From the NCBI RefSeq assembly GCF_001623565.1, contig NZ_CP015196.1:930001-994000 (forward strand): 64,000 bases of DNA, given 5' to 3'. The position numbers and the translations under genes were made by a program. The number at the start of each line of letters is the position of its first letter. The first letter of the stretch is position 1. Source of the stretch: Streptococcus marmotae (lineage in GTDB: Bacteria; Bacillota; Bacilli; Lactobacillales; Streptococcaceae). This document shows positions 1-8,051 of the stretch, in pieces. Under the pieces are notes generated by a model that did no database searches, was not told the origin of the DNA, and saw only the letters and a program-made list of their open reading frames with translations.

Positions 1-495
1 GAGGCGCAGACTCGCCAAATGAACAAGCGTATCGGTAAATTCTTATCAGATAATGCTGGGGAAACGAAAGCTTTGGCTGATTTCTCAGAAGATAAAATCA
101 AGAAGTTGTTTAATGATATCAATGCTTATGTTATCAATACTGAAATTACAGCACCTATCAAGGCGTATGTTCGTGCGGAGTTATACAATGCCATCGTGGA
201 TATGGCGAGCGTGACGACTGCTAAGGGCGCTTCGGTGTCGATTGATACTAATGGTTTGGTGAAGTATAAGAATGTGACTTTGATTGAAACGCCTGCTCAG
301 TATTTTGCTGAAGGGGTACTTGCTATCTTTGCACCAGATGGGATTGTGATTCCGTTTGTTGGGATTCAAACGGCTCGTACGATCGAAGCACAAGAATTTG
401 ATGGGGTGAAATTCCAAGCGGCGGCTAAAGGTGGAACTTTTATCCTTGATGATAACAAGAAGGCTCTTATTAAAGTAACTGGTACGATTGTGTAA
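1..495 (+). CDS. Phage major capsid protein, C-terminal part
   Basis: The reading frame is open to the left edge (it reads E-A-Q-T-R-Q before the first Met at 19), so this is the end of a longer gene. The visible 160 or so residues are a soluble alpha/beta domain ending in a beta-rich segment. It is followed by small connector genes in the standard siphovirus order, which makes it the major head protein that forms the capsid shell. The assignment rests mainly on position just before the connectors; the fold itself is not identified by a diagnostic motif. Confidence 0.7.
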   Translation, partial: EAQTRQMNKRIGKFLSDNAGETKALADFSEDKIKKLFNDINAYVINTEITAPIKAYVRAELYNAIVDMASVTTAKGASVSIDTNGLVKYKNVTLIETPAQYFAEGVLAIFAPDGIVIPFVGIQTARTIEAQEFDGVKFQAAAKGGTFILDDNKKALIKVTGTIV

Positions 496-505
496 GGAGG
501 GGTAA

Positions 506-742
506 ATGGCTCTATATGAATCAAAGTGTAATTTGACTTTATTGGCTGAAGGAGAGAGCTTGTTGGTTGGAGATAAGATTGAACTAAGTCAGGCTCGGGC
601 CGATGAAATCAATCAGGTGGTGAGAGGGATTTTTCAAGATATTCCTCAAGCGCTTGTTGCTGTTGAGGTAGAGAATGCTTCGGCGGAGAAACCAAAGCGG
701 AGTCGTAAGAAAGTTGTGGAAGATACTGAGGCGGAATCTTAA
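506..742 (+). CDS. Small phage protein after the capsid gene, unknown function
   Basis: It encodes 78 residues, starts 10 nt after the capsid stop and has a good ribosome site (GGAGGGG) before the ATG. The N-terminal half is a short mixed fold; the C-terminus is charged (KPKRSRKK, then an acidic tail). Genes of this size in this position often encode head-decoration or head-tail linker proteins, but no motif decides that here. The stop codon lies inside the stem of a terminator-like hairpin. Confidence 0.6.
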   Translation: MALYESKCNLTLLAEGESLLVGDKIELSQARADEINQVVRGIFQDIPQALVAVEVENASAEKPKRSRKKVVEDTEAES

Positions 743-753
743 TCCGCCTTTTT
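729..753 (+). terminator. Terminator-like hairpin in the head module
   Basis: AGGCGGA (729-735) pairs with TCCGCCT (743-749) and a T-run follows. The stem overlaps the end of the preceding gene, so it probably lowers rather than ends late transcription, because the connector genes continue on the same strand. Confidence 0.65.
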
Positions 754-770
754 GATTGGAGGTGAGGGAT

Positions 771-1175
771 ATGGCTTATTTGACAGAAAGAGAGTTTGAA
801 GGATTCGGATTTGAGGAAGTAGAGGATTTTGAACTGCTCGCGAAGCGGGCTGAGGTAGCTATTGACCTCTATACTGGCAATTTTTATTCGGCGGTTGATT
901 TTGAGTCAGACTTTGAACCAAGGAAGAAGGCAGTCAAGCAGGCTATGGCCTTTCAGATTGCTTATCTGGACAGTTCAGGTATTTTGACGGCAGAAGACAA
1001 GCAGGCTATGGCTGGTGTGACGCTTGGTCGGACTTCTATCAATTATTCTGGAGGCCGTCAGACGGCTTCTCAGACGCGTTCGTTGGCTGAGCGGTATAAT
1101 TTATCTTTGGACGCTGAAAGTCTTCTGAGAGGGGCTGGTTTTGGCTATGCGGGGGTGAATTATGATCGCTATTGA
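771..1175 (+). CDS. Phage head-tail connector protein
   Basis: It encodes 134 residues. The ATG at 771 is preceded by GGAGGTGAGGG; an upstream in-frame TTG at 756 sits before that ribosome site and is rejected. The small, largely helical protein is rich in acidic and Ala residues and lies directly behind the capsid genes, as expected for the DNA-packaging or head-completion protein that seats on the portal ring. It overlaps the next gene by 14 nt, which suggests translational coupling. The family is assigned from order and size. Confidence 0.65.
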   Translation: MAYLTEREFEGFGFEEVEDFELLAKRAEVAIDLYTGNFYSAVDFESDFEPRKKAVKQAMAFQIAYLDSSGILTAEDKQAMAGVTLGRTSINYSGGRQTASQTRSLAERYNLSLDAESLLRGAGFGYAGVNYDRY

Positions 1176-1497
1176 TAAACGGTTATTGGTTGACTCTGTC
1201 ATCGTAAAAATCATCCAAAAGAAGGATGACTGGGGGAAAGAGACGTATCAAAAAGTCTCTCTTTCTCCTGTTCGTTTTGACCGTAAGTCTGCTACTGTTG
1301 GGACGGCGAATCAGCGGAGTTGGTCTAAGTCTTCTACAATCTTTGTGTATACTCGGTATTGTTCTATGACTATTGACGACAGTTGGTTGAACGCTATTGT
1401 CGATGATGGGGATAGGGAGTATAAAATTACGTCGATTACGCCTGTTTATTATCCGCATAACCGCAAGATTTTTTCGTATGAAATCGAGGTGGTGTGA
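1162..1497 (+). CDS. Putative minor capsid / head-tail joining protein (Minor_capsid_1-like)
   Basis: It encodes 111 residues, mostly predicted beta strands, with a Trp/Tyr-rich C-terminal half. It is the first of three small consecutive genes whose order and sizes fit the minor capsid 1-2-3 trio of Gram-positive siphoviruses, which complete the head-tail interface. It overlaps both neighbours by a few bases. The family name is from memory of that trio, so the role (head-tail joining) is surer than the family. Confidence 0.6.
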   Translation: MIAIDKRLLVDSVIVKIIQKKDDWGKETYQKVSLSPVRFDRKSATVGTANQRSWSKSSTIFVYTRYCSMTIDDSWLNAIVDDGDREYKITSITPVYYPHNRKIFSYEIEVV

Positions 1498-1892
1498 TGG
1501 TAGATGTCAAGGTTCATGTTGATGTAAAAGGGATTGAGCAGAAAGTTAGCTCGGAAGCACTAGCCAAGGGAAAGCTGGCTATCGCAAATCAGATGTTACT
1601 CGATATGGAACGCTTTGTTCCTAAACGAAGGGGAGATTTGAGGACGAGTGGACACGTCAGAAAAGATAGTGTGGTCTATAATGTCCCCTATGCTCGTATT
1701 ATCTACTATGGTCGTAAGCGTAAGGGGTTCTTTTCTGAAAAGCAACGCCGTTTCTTTTTCGCGAATAAGGATAAGTTGCTGAATCAGCCTAAGACCCCTG
1801 GAACGGGTCCACGGTGGGATAAGAAAGCTATTCCGCTTTATTCTGAGAAGTGGGCTGAGGTTGGTTTGAGAGCGATGGGAGTATCGAAATGA
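1494..1892 (+). CDS. Putative minor capsid / tail-completion protein (Minor_capsid_2-like)
   Basis: It encodes about 132 residues; GTG at 1494 or the adjacent ATG at 1497 may start it, and both overlap the preceding stop. It is basic, with an MLLDMERFVPKRRGDLR segment typical of HK97 gp10-like proteins, where a helix followed by a Pro-Arg motif and a Gly-Asp-Leu-Arg turn recurs. The expected role is to join the head to the tail tube. It is the second gene of the minor capsid trio. Confidence 0.65.
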   Translation: MMVDVKVHVDVKGIEQKVSSEALAKGKLAIANQMLLDMERFVPKRRGDLRTSGHVRKDSVVYNVPYARIIYYGRKRKGFFSEKQRRFFFANKDKLLNQPKTPGTGPRWDKKAIPLYSEKWAEVGLRAMGVSK

Positions 1893-2296
1893 ATAACAAT
1901 GATTTTGCGCAGGTCTTGTTAGATTTTATCAATAGCTTAGGTTTGCCTATTAGAGGTGGGCATGATTATCTAAGCGAGACGGAAGGGCTTGTGATTTACC
2001 CCTTGCCGGGTGGACAGGTTGATTCAGAGGATATGGCCGGAAATCGAGAGATTAGTTTGCCGTTTGAGATTGCCATGAAATCGCAAGACCAAGAGGTGGT
2101 GAATGCGACTTTATGGCAGATTAACACTGCTTTATCGAATTTTGAGTTAGACCTACCTAGTCAAAATGGGTCTTATGTGTTTCAAAAACTGGATGTCAAT
2201 CAGCCGTTTTTAAACGACTTGAATGAAGATGGTTTTTATATTTATATGCTTGATGTGACTGCACATCTAGAAATTGAGAGGAAAGAAAATGCCTAA
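1889..2296 (+). CDS. Putative minor capsid / tail terminator protein (Minor_capsid_3-like)
   Basis: It encodes 135 residues and overlaps the previous stop by 4 nt. It begins with a helix (DFAQVLLDFINSLGLP) followed by alternating strands, the layout of tail-terminator proteins that cap the tail tube and receive the head. It is the last gene before the tail tube gene, which is the usual place for a tail terminator. Confidence 0.6.
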   Translation: MNNNDFAQVLLDFINSLGLPIRGGHDYLSETEGLVIYPLPGGQVDSEDMAGNREISLPFEIAMKSQDQEVVNATLWQINTALSNFELDLPSQNGSYVFQKLDVNQPFLNDLNEDGFYIYMLDVTAHLEIERKENA

Positions 2297-2741
2297 AAAT
2301 AAAAATGCGTTACGAAAACACTATGTTGCTCCTTGGGATTCGGCTAATCCTGATAAGATGCCGACTGATTGGCTGTGGTTGGCGGCTGGAATCAAGAGTG
2401 CGGAGCCGGATAATGATGAGAATACGGAAGATGAGGCTTTTTATGATGGTGATGGTACGGAGGAGACAACCATCGTCAGCGTGAAGCGTGGGTATAAGTT
2501 TGAGGGGTATTATATCCCTGAGGATAAGGCGCAGGCGCATATTGCGGGTCTTGATTTGAAAGATGGTGATGAGCGTCGTGTGTGGTTTAAGGTGGTTTCG
2601 GCCGATAAGAAGAAGCAGCGTGTCGGTGTTGCTACGGTGAAGGACATTGAGATCACGGGTGGCGAAGCTCAGGAGTATGAAAAGTTCGCTTGTTCGATTG
2701 GTTGGAATACGAAGCCTGTGGAGTCGGCAGTTGTTGAATAA
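2289..2741 (+). CDS. Phage major tail (tube) protein
   Basis: It encodes 150 residues. The ATG at 2289 follows GAGAGGAAAG; the upstream in-frame codon at 2274 lies before this ribosome site and is less likely. The protein is acidic in its first half and beta-rich in its second, as for tail tube proteins that stack into hexameric rings. Its place between the tail terminator and the two tail chaperones, followed by a hairpin, supports the call. Confidence 0.75.
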   Translation: MPKNKNALRKHYVAPWDSANPDKMPTDWLWLAAGIKSAEPDNDENTEDEAFYDGDGTEETTIVSVKRGYKFEGYYIPEDKAQAHIAGLDLKDGDERRVWFKVVSADKKKQRVGVATVKDIEITGGEAQEYEKFACSIGWNTKPVESAVVE

Positions 2742-2746
2742 TGGTT

Positions 2747-2771
2747 AGAGGAGCGTCTTGCTCCTCTTTTT
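2747..2771 (+). terminator. Intrinsic terminator after the tail tube gene
   Basis: AGAGGAGC (2747-2754) pairs with GCTCCTCT (2760-2767) and a T-tract follows. A partial terminator here is common in siphoviruses and fits the need for far more tail tube protein than downstream products. Confidence 0.8.
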
Positions 2772-2795
2772 GATATGTAGAAAGGAAGTATAGCT

Positions 2796-3155
2796 ATGGT
2801 TGTTATTCAGAAAAAAAGTAATGTGATTCCGATTGATTTTGGGGAATTTGTCTTGGAATATAAAGCGAATGATGCGGGGATTAAGTATCTGGAAGGGTAC
2901 GGAAAAAATCTGATGGCCAAGTCAAAAGAATTGGCGGAACTGTCTGATGAAGAAGCCCAAGAAGCTGGTTTTGAGTTTGTGAAGGGGTCTTGGAGTGATT
3001 TGTTTGACGAGGCTACTTTTAACAAGGTTTATGCTTTTGCGGAAGAGGATAGCGTGATTGCTCTACATTATTTGATTCAAGCGACACAGGGAATCATTTC
3101 AGAGTACAAAGAGCGTAATTCACAAGATGTTTTTAAGAAATACTTGAGTGACTAG
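2796..3155 (+). CDS. Tail assembly chaperone (gpG-like)
   Basis: It encodes 119 residues, with AAGGAAG before the ATG. It is a small helical acidic protein directly upstream of a Gp15-family gene and the tape measure gene. In this position siphoviruses carry the two chaperones that coat the tape measure during tail assembly. The next ORF starts within a few bases of this stop, so the pair is coupled. No canonical slippery heptamer for a -1 shift is seen at the junction. Confidence 0.7.
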   Translation: MVVIQKKSNVIPIDFGEFVLEYKANDAGIKYLEGYGKNLMAKSKELAELSDEEAQEAGFEFVKGSWSDLFDEATFNKVYAFAEEDSVIALHYLIQATQGIISEYKERNSQDVFKKYLSD

Positions 3156-3156
3156 T

Positions 3157-3735
3157 ATGCTTGATTTATCTAAAAAGTTGAAAGATGAGTTGGTGATAGA
3201 GGATAGGGTCTATGCTCTTGATTTGTCTTTTAATAAAATCTTGCTTCTTTTTGAGATGTTGCAGGATGAGGATATTCCGGATTTTGTAAAGCCGCACTTT
3301 GCTTTGAGAATGCTGACGGGCGTTAAGTTTGATGAGTTATCTGTCGAAGAAGCTGTCCTTGTTTTTCAGGCGGTGTTTGAGGAACATATTCAGGTTCGGG
3401 ATAGCAGGCGACAGGCTGAGATGTACGACTTGGCTGGGAATGTCTTGCCTAGTCAGTTGATTGAAGAGGAGGAAAAGCCTCTTTTTAATATCAAGCAGGA
3501 TACTGATTATATTTATGCTTCTTTTTTACAGGCCTATGGCATTGATCTAATCGATGTTCAGGGCAAACTCCACTGGAAGAAGTTTAATGCGCTTCTTTCG
3601 GGGTTGCCGAAGGATACGAAGTTTGCGGAAGTGATGAAGATTCGCTCGTGGAGACCTCAAGAGGGTGAGAGTAAGGAGTATCAGTCACGGATGCGAGCGT
3701 TACAGGAGGAATATGCATTGAAAGAATCTGAATAG
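3157..3735 (+). CDS. Gp15-family phage protein (second tail chaperone)
   Basis: It encodes 192 residues from the ATG at 3157; an in-frame GTG at 3148 overlaps the previous gene and cannot be excluded. The sequence matches the Gp15 family as I remember it: an N-terminal LSKKLKDEL helix, a central FNKILLLFEMLQDE helix, and a C-terminal WKKFNALLSGLPKDT segment before IRSW. These proteins lie just before the tape measure gene and are thought to act in tail assembly. There is no clear ribosome site, so translation probably depends on the preceding gene. Confidence 0.75.
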   Translation: MLDLSKKLKDELVIEDRVYALDLSFNKILLLFEMLQDEDIPDFVKPHFALRMLTGVKFDELSVEEAVLVFQAVFEEHIQVRDSRRQAEMYDLAGNVLPSQLIEEEEKPLFNIKQDTDYIYASFLQAYGIDLIDVQGKLHWKKFNALLSGLPKDTKFAEVMKIRSWRPQEGESKEYQSRMRALQEEYALKESE

Positions 3736-3750
3736 AAAGGAGGGGTCTAT

Positions 3751-6700
3751 ATGGCAGATGGGAAGGTTGTTATTCAGGTTGATTTGAATGGTGATAAGGC
3801 TCAGTCGGGTGTTTCTAAGTTGAAGGCTTTGCTAGGCGGGCTTGGCGAAACAGGGGCTAAAGTGGGGTCTGTGTTTAAGTCTGTTTTAGGGGCTAATTTG
3901 GTGAGTTCGGCTATTACAAGTTCTATTAGTAGTATTACTAATGGGGTGAAAGGCCTTGTGGGAGAATTGAATAGTTCTTCTAAAACGTGGCAGACGTTTG
4001 AGGGGAATATGAAAGCTTTTGGAAAGAGCGCTGATGAAATTGCTCATGTCAAGGGAGAATTGCAGAGTTTTGCGAAGGCTACGATTTATTCTGCCTCGGA
4101 TATGGCTTCTACTTATAGCCAGTTAGCGGCGGTTGGAACCAAAAATACGACTGAACTTGTAAAAGGTTTTGGATATTTGGCCTCTGCTGCAGAAAATCCT
4201 CAACAAGCAATGAAGACTTTATCTACTCAGGCAACGCAAATGGCAGCTAAACCCAAAGTAGCTTGGCAGGATTTTAAATTGATGCTGGAACAAACTCCCG
4301 CAGGGATTTCAAAAGTCGCTGAGGCTATGGGTATGACCACGGAGCAATTGATTTCTGCTGTGCAGGATGGGAAGATTGAAACTCAGGCTTTCTTTGATGC
4401 CATTATCGAAGGTGGTAAGAGTTTCAAATCTATGGCGGAAGATTTTAAAACTGTTGACCAAGCGATTGATGGTCTCTCTGAGGGGTTAACCAATTCTTTA
4501 CAGCCTGCTTTTGAAAAGGTGAATCAGTTTGGATTAAGAGCTTTGAAATCGATTGCTGAGAGGATGGATAATCTTGATTTTTCTGGATTTGCGGATAAGT
4601 TGGGAAAAGCGTTAGACAGTATCGACATTGAGGGGATTATAAGGAGTATTAGTTCGGGGATTTCTTCTTTGGTGTCGAGAGTTCAGACTTTTTGGCAGGC
4701 GTTTTCAAATACGGGGGCGGTTTCTGCTTTTGGGGAAGCAATCAAGAGTATTGCTAGCGCCCTGGGTCGTGTTTGGGATAGTTTAACTGCGTCAAGTGTG
4801 TTAACTACCTTAGCTAGTGTTCTTGGGAATGTGATTAAATGGCTTTCACAGGCTGCAACCGTAGCGGCTAATTTTGTCAATTCGCTACCTGCTGGAGCTA
4901 TTCAGGCGATAGTTGGCGCCTTGGTTGGTTTAGTTGCGGGTTTTAAAGCTTTTAACTTCTTGAAATCCTTTAACCCTTTTAGTCTTTTTAAGCAAAATGC
5001 GTCAAGTGGAGTCAACGGTGCTACATCGGTTGTTCGGTCAGCGAGCACAGGCATCAGCTCTATTATCCGCAGTCTTGGTCGAAGTGTCGCTACGGCTGCT
5101 AAAGGAATTGGGACAGGGATTTCTACGGCTTTTAAGGGTTTGGGTCAGGCTCTTCAAATGGTGAGTCCTGTTCAAATTCTAGCAGTTTCGGTTGCAATAG
5201 TGGCGATTGGTGCTGCGATTGCTTTAGTGGCTACGCAAGGTGAGGGCGTTAAGTCAATTCTTGAAGGGGTTGGCTCTGTCATTGAAAGTTTTGGAACGGC
5301 GATTGGGACGGTTGCGTCTATGATAATTGGCGCTTTGGCAGAGGCTTTTGTGACAGTTGCGCCAGTCATTAGTGCCTTTGCGCCTGTTATTGAGGCGGTA
5401 GGCGTTGCTATTGCAAATGTAATTACGGCAATTGGTGGTGTCGCTCCTCAGCTAGCGGTATTGGTGAGCGCTTTAGGGAGTGCGATTAGTCAAGTTATTA
5501 GTACCTTGACGCCGTTTGTGGAGCAGTTAGGGAATTCGATTAGTCAGATTGTGACGTCGATTGGTTCGGCGATATCGGAGATTGTGACGGCTCTTACTCC
5601 AATCGTGGAGATTCTTGCTACGACATTTACGACGGTTGTTCAGATAATAGCAGATGCGGTTGTGCGAATTGTAGAGGCTCTTGCTCCGTTTATGCCTGAG
5701 GTGGCTCGGGTTGCTGAGGCAGTATCTAGGGCGGTGGAGTCGATTGCGAATGCTTTTACGGCGTTAGTGAGTCAGATTGCGCCGATTATTGATAGTATTG
5801 CAGGTTTGGTTCGTAGTTTTGGGGAGACCATTAAGACTATTCTTGAGGGTGTTGGCGATGCTGCTAAGGCATTTGGTGAAGCTTTTAAGACTGGTTGTGA
5901 GGGTGTTTCTGGGATTATCGAGTCTATCGGAAAGGCGATTCATGAAGCTTTAGATGGTGTTGCAGATATTATTCATGCAGTTGGTGATGCTGCTAAAGAT
6001 GTGGCTTCGGCTTTTACTGAATTTAGTAAGGCTTTGAAGCCTATTGCAGACCATGGTGTGTCGGCAGCGGCTGGCATTGCGGCGGTTGCTGGGGCTGTAA
6101 CTGGTTTAGGAACGGCTTCTTACGCTGGTAATTTGGTCGGATTTACAAAAGATTTGGATAAATTGGACACTGTTTTCTATAATTTGTCTAATAGAGCTTC
6201 TAGCTCTGCTTCTGCATTTTCGATGATTGGGTCGGCTTTGTCGGTGATGGGAATAGCCTTTCAGCAGTTGTCTGGTGTGATGCCTACGATTGATACAGGT
6301 TTTCAGAGTTTGAGTGTGGCAGTAGGGGCAATGGCTCCTCAGTTATCTCCGTTGACGAGTGCTTTTGGTTTGTTGGCTCCTGCTATGACGATGGTCGGCA
6401 GTTCTATTTCGATTGTTGTAACTGGTTTTACGGCTTTGGGAGGTGTTCTTCCGCTTGTTAGTGTGAATATGGCAAGTCTGGGCGTTAGTTTGCAGGCAGT
6501 GCAGGCTAGTATGCTTGCGTTAGGTTCATCTGTTACTCAAGTTTCGGCTGGAATTCAGGGGGCGATGGCTGCTATTGGCTCTACGGTTCAGTCAGGTATG
6601 GCACAGATGTCGGCTACTATTTCTTCTGCGATGAGTCAGACGGTATCGAGGGTTCAAAGCTCTATGAATCAGATGGTGAGTGTAGTAAGAACGGCTGGGA

Positions 6701-7326
6701 GTTCGATGGCGAGCGCTGGGCAACAGGCTGGTACAAAGACAGGTCAAAATATTGTAAACGGCATTAGAAGTGCTATGGGTGCTTTGCGAGCTGTGATGAA
6801 TCAAGCGGTGAATATTGTTCGTTCGAGTGCGGGTGCTGGTCGAGCTGCGGGGCATTATGTTGGTTCGATGATTGGGCAAGGTGTAGCTGATGGAATGTGG
6901 TCTGCGGTCGGGTCTATCGAAGCGGCAGCGGCTCGAATTATTGATGCGGCGAATCGTGCGGCTCAAGCTAAAGCGCAAATCCATTCTCCATCTCGTTTGT
7001 TTAGAGATAAGGTCGGTAAGTATATCTCGCAAGGGATTGCGGTTGGGATTGATGAGAACGGCTATGCGGTAGAAGATAGTTTGAACTATATCAATGATCA
7101 AGTGAACGGCTTTAAGTTTGGTGCTGAAAGTGTGCTTGGATTTTCTAGCGGTCTTGCTTTTGCGGGAGCTGGTGCTCTGTCTAGCTCTAGTACGGTCACA
7201 AATAAGACGAATAACTATGAGTCGTTGCTCAAAATTGAGCGTTTTGAAAATCATTCGAATCAGGATGTTAGAAGTTTATTTGAACAGCTTAAATTTTTGG
7301 CAAGGGAGGAGAAGGATAGATTATGA
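3751..7326 (+). CDS. Phage tail tape measure protein
   Basis: It encodes 1191 residues, the longest ORF of the module, with AAAGGAGGGG before the ATG. The N-terminal 280 residues hold the conserved tape-measure domain (a MASTYSQLAAVG region and a QTPAGISKVAEAMGM region). The middle is a long run of hydrophobic Ala/Ile/Val helices with repeated S-I-A-x-I units, and the C-terminus carries an A-K-x-Q-I-H-S-P-S-R motif (about 1070) common near the end of these proteins. It sets tail length and is ejected with the DNA. It overlaps Dit by 4 nt. Confidence 0.93.
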   Translation: MADGKVVIQVDLNGDKAQSGVSKLKALLGGLGETGAKVGSVFKSVLGANLVSSAITSSISSITNGVKGLVGELNSSSKTWQTFEGNMKAFGKSADEIAHVKGELQSFAKATIYSASDMASTYSQLAAVGTKNTTELVKGFGYLASAAENPQQAMKTLSTQATQMAAKPKVAWQDFKLMLEQTPAGISKVAEAMGMTTEQLISAVQDGKIETQAFFDAIIEGGKSFKSMAEDFKTVDQAIDGLSEGLTNSLQPAFEKVNQFGLRALKSIAERMDNLDFSGFADKLGKALDSIDIEGIIRSISSGISSLVSRVQTFWQAFSNTGAVSAFGEAIKSIASALGRVWDSLTASSVLTTLASVLGNVIKWLSQAATVAANFVNSLPAGAIQAIVGALVGLVAGFKAFNFLKSFNPFSLFKQNASSGVNGATSVVRSASTGISSIIRSLGRSVATAAKGIGTGISTAFKGLGQALQMVSPVQILAVSVAIVAIGAAIALVATQGEGVKSILEGVGSVIESFGTAIGTVASMIIGALAEAFVTVAPVISAFAPVIEAVGVAIANVITAIGGVAPQLAVLVSALGSAISQVISTLTPFVEQLGNSISQIVTSIGSAISEIVTALTPIVEILATTFTTVVQIIADAVVRIVEALAPFMPEVARVAEAVSRAVESIANAFTALVSQIAPIIDSIAGLVRSFGETIKTILEGVGDAAKAFGEAFKTGCEGVSGIIESIGKAIHEALDGVADIIHAVGDAAKDVASAFTEFSKALKPIADHGVSAAAGIAAVAGAVTGLGTASYAGNLVGFTKDLDKLDTVFYNLSNRASSSASAFSMIGSALSVMGIAFQQLSGVMPTIDTGFQSLSVAVGAMAPQLSPLTSAFGLLAPAMTMVGSSISIVVTGFTALGGVLPLVSVNMASLGVSLQAVQASMLALGSSVTQVSAGIQGAMAAIGSTVQSGMAQMSATISSAMSQTVSRVQSSMNQMVSVVRTAGSSMASAGQQAGTKTGQNIVNGIRSAMGALRAVMNQAVNIVRSSAGAGRAAGHYVGSMIGQGVADGMWSAVGSIEAAAARIIDAANRAAQAKAQIHSPSRLFRDKVGKYISQGIAVGIDENGYAVEDSLNYINDQVNGFKFGAESVLGFSSGLAFAGAGALSSSSTVTNKTNNYESLLKIERFENHSNQDVRSLFEQLKFLAREEKDRL

Positions 7327-8051
7327 TTACGAAATTTATCACGTATAGGGGGATAACGAGTAAGTCGCTTGGTTTGCGAATCATCGATGATGTGTCTTTT
7401 GAATCTCCTGAGCGTGATGTGGAGTTGATTGAGATTGCGGGGAGCGACGGGGCTAAAATCCATGATAATAAGAGGCTGAGGATGGCGAATTACTCTTTGC
7501 CTTTTTCTTTGTATGCGACGCAAAAAAGCGTTGATGAGGTCATGGAGCAGTTGAACGGTTGGCTTTTGTCAGGTCGTGCGGAATGGTCTGATTTTGAAAA
7601 GAGTTGGGACTCTGATTATTTGTATAAAGCGACTTTTTACGAGAGTTTTTCTATCGAGGGAAGTTTGCGAGCACGAAAGAAGTGTATCTTGAATTTCAAG
7701 TTGCACCCGATTAAGTATCTAAAATCAGGTATGGATAAGATAGTGGTTACGAATGGAATGACTTTGAAAAATCCTCTTGCAAGACCAAGCAAGCCCTTGA
7801 TTAAGCTGATTGGGACGGGCGATGTGACTTTGACGGTTGGGACGAGTATTCTGCGTTTAAAGGGCGTTTCTGGGCATATTATTATTGATTGTGCTACGGA
7901 GTCAGCTTCTTACGAGAATAAAGAACCGCAGTATGACAAGGTGTATTCCTATCCGTTTCCGGTTTTACAGTCGGGGTTGAATGTGATTTCTTGGGATAAT
8001 CAGGCGTTTCGAGTTGAGATAACGCCTAGATGGGAGGCGGTTGTGACATGA
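7323..8051 (+). CDS. Distal tail protein (Dit)
   Basis: It encodes 242 residues. The N-terminal half has the siphovirus Dit pattern (ITYRGITSKSLGLRI, then an R-D-V-E-L and G-S-D-G segment), and the C-terminal half is a beta-rich galectin-like domain. Dit forms the hexameric hub joining the tail tube to the baseplate. It sits between the tape measure and Tal genes with 4- and 4-nt overlaps, so the three are probably translated together. Confidence 0.85.
   Translation: MITKFITYRGITSKSLGLRIIDDVSFESPERDVELIEIAGSDGAKIHDNKRLRMANYSLPFSLYATQKSVDEVMEQLNGWLLSGRAEWSDFEKSWDSDYLYKATFYESFSIEGSLRARKKCILNFKLHPIKYLKSGMDKIVVTNGMTLKNPLARPSKPLIKLIGTGDVTLTVGTSILRLKGVSGHIIIDCATESASYENKEPQYDKVYSYPFPVLQSGLNVISWDNQAFRVEITPRWEAVVT

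Noticed and set aside
3126..3160. Programmed -1 frameshift joining the two tail chaperone genes
   Set aside because: The T-run reads GTT TTT AAG in frame and is not a canonical slippery heptamer, and the second ORF has its own start codon.
6592..7254. 220-codon ORF on the minus strand inside the tape measure gene
   Set aside because: It is the antisense shadow of a repetitive coding sequence (Arg/Ser/His-rich, low complexity), without a ribosome site.
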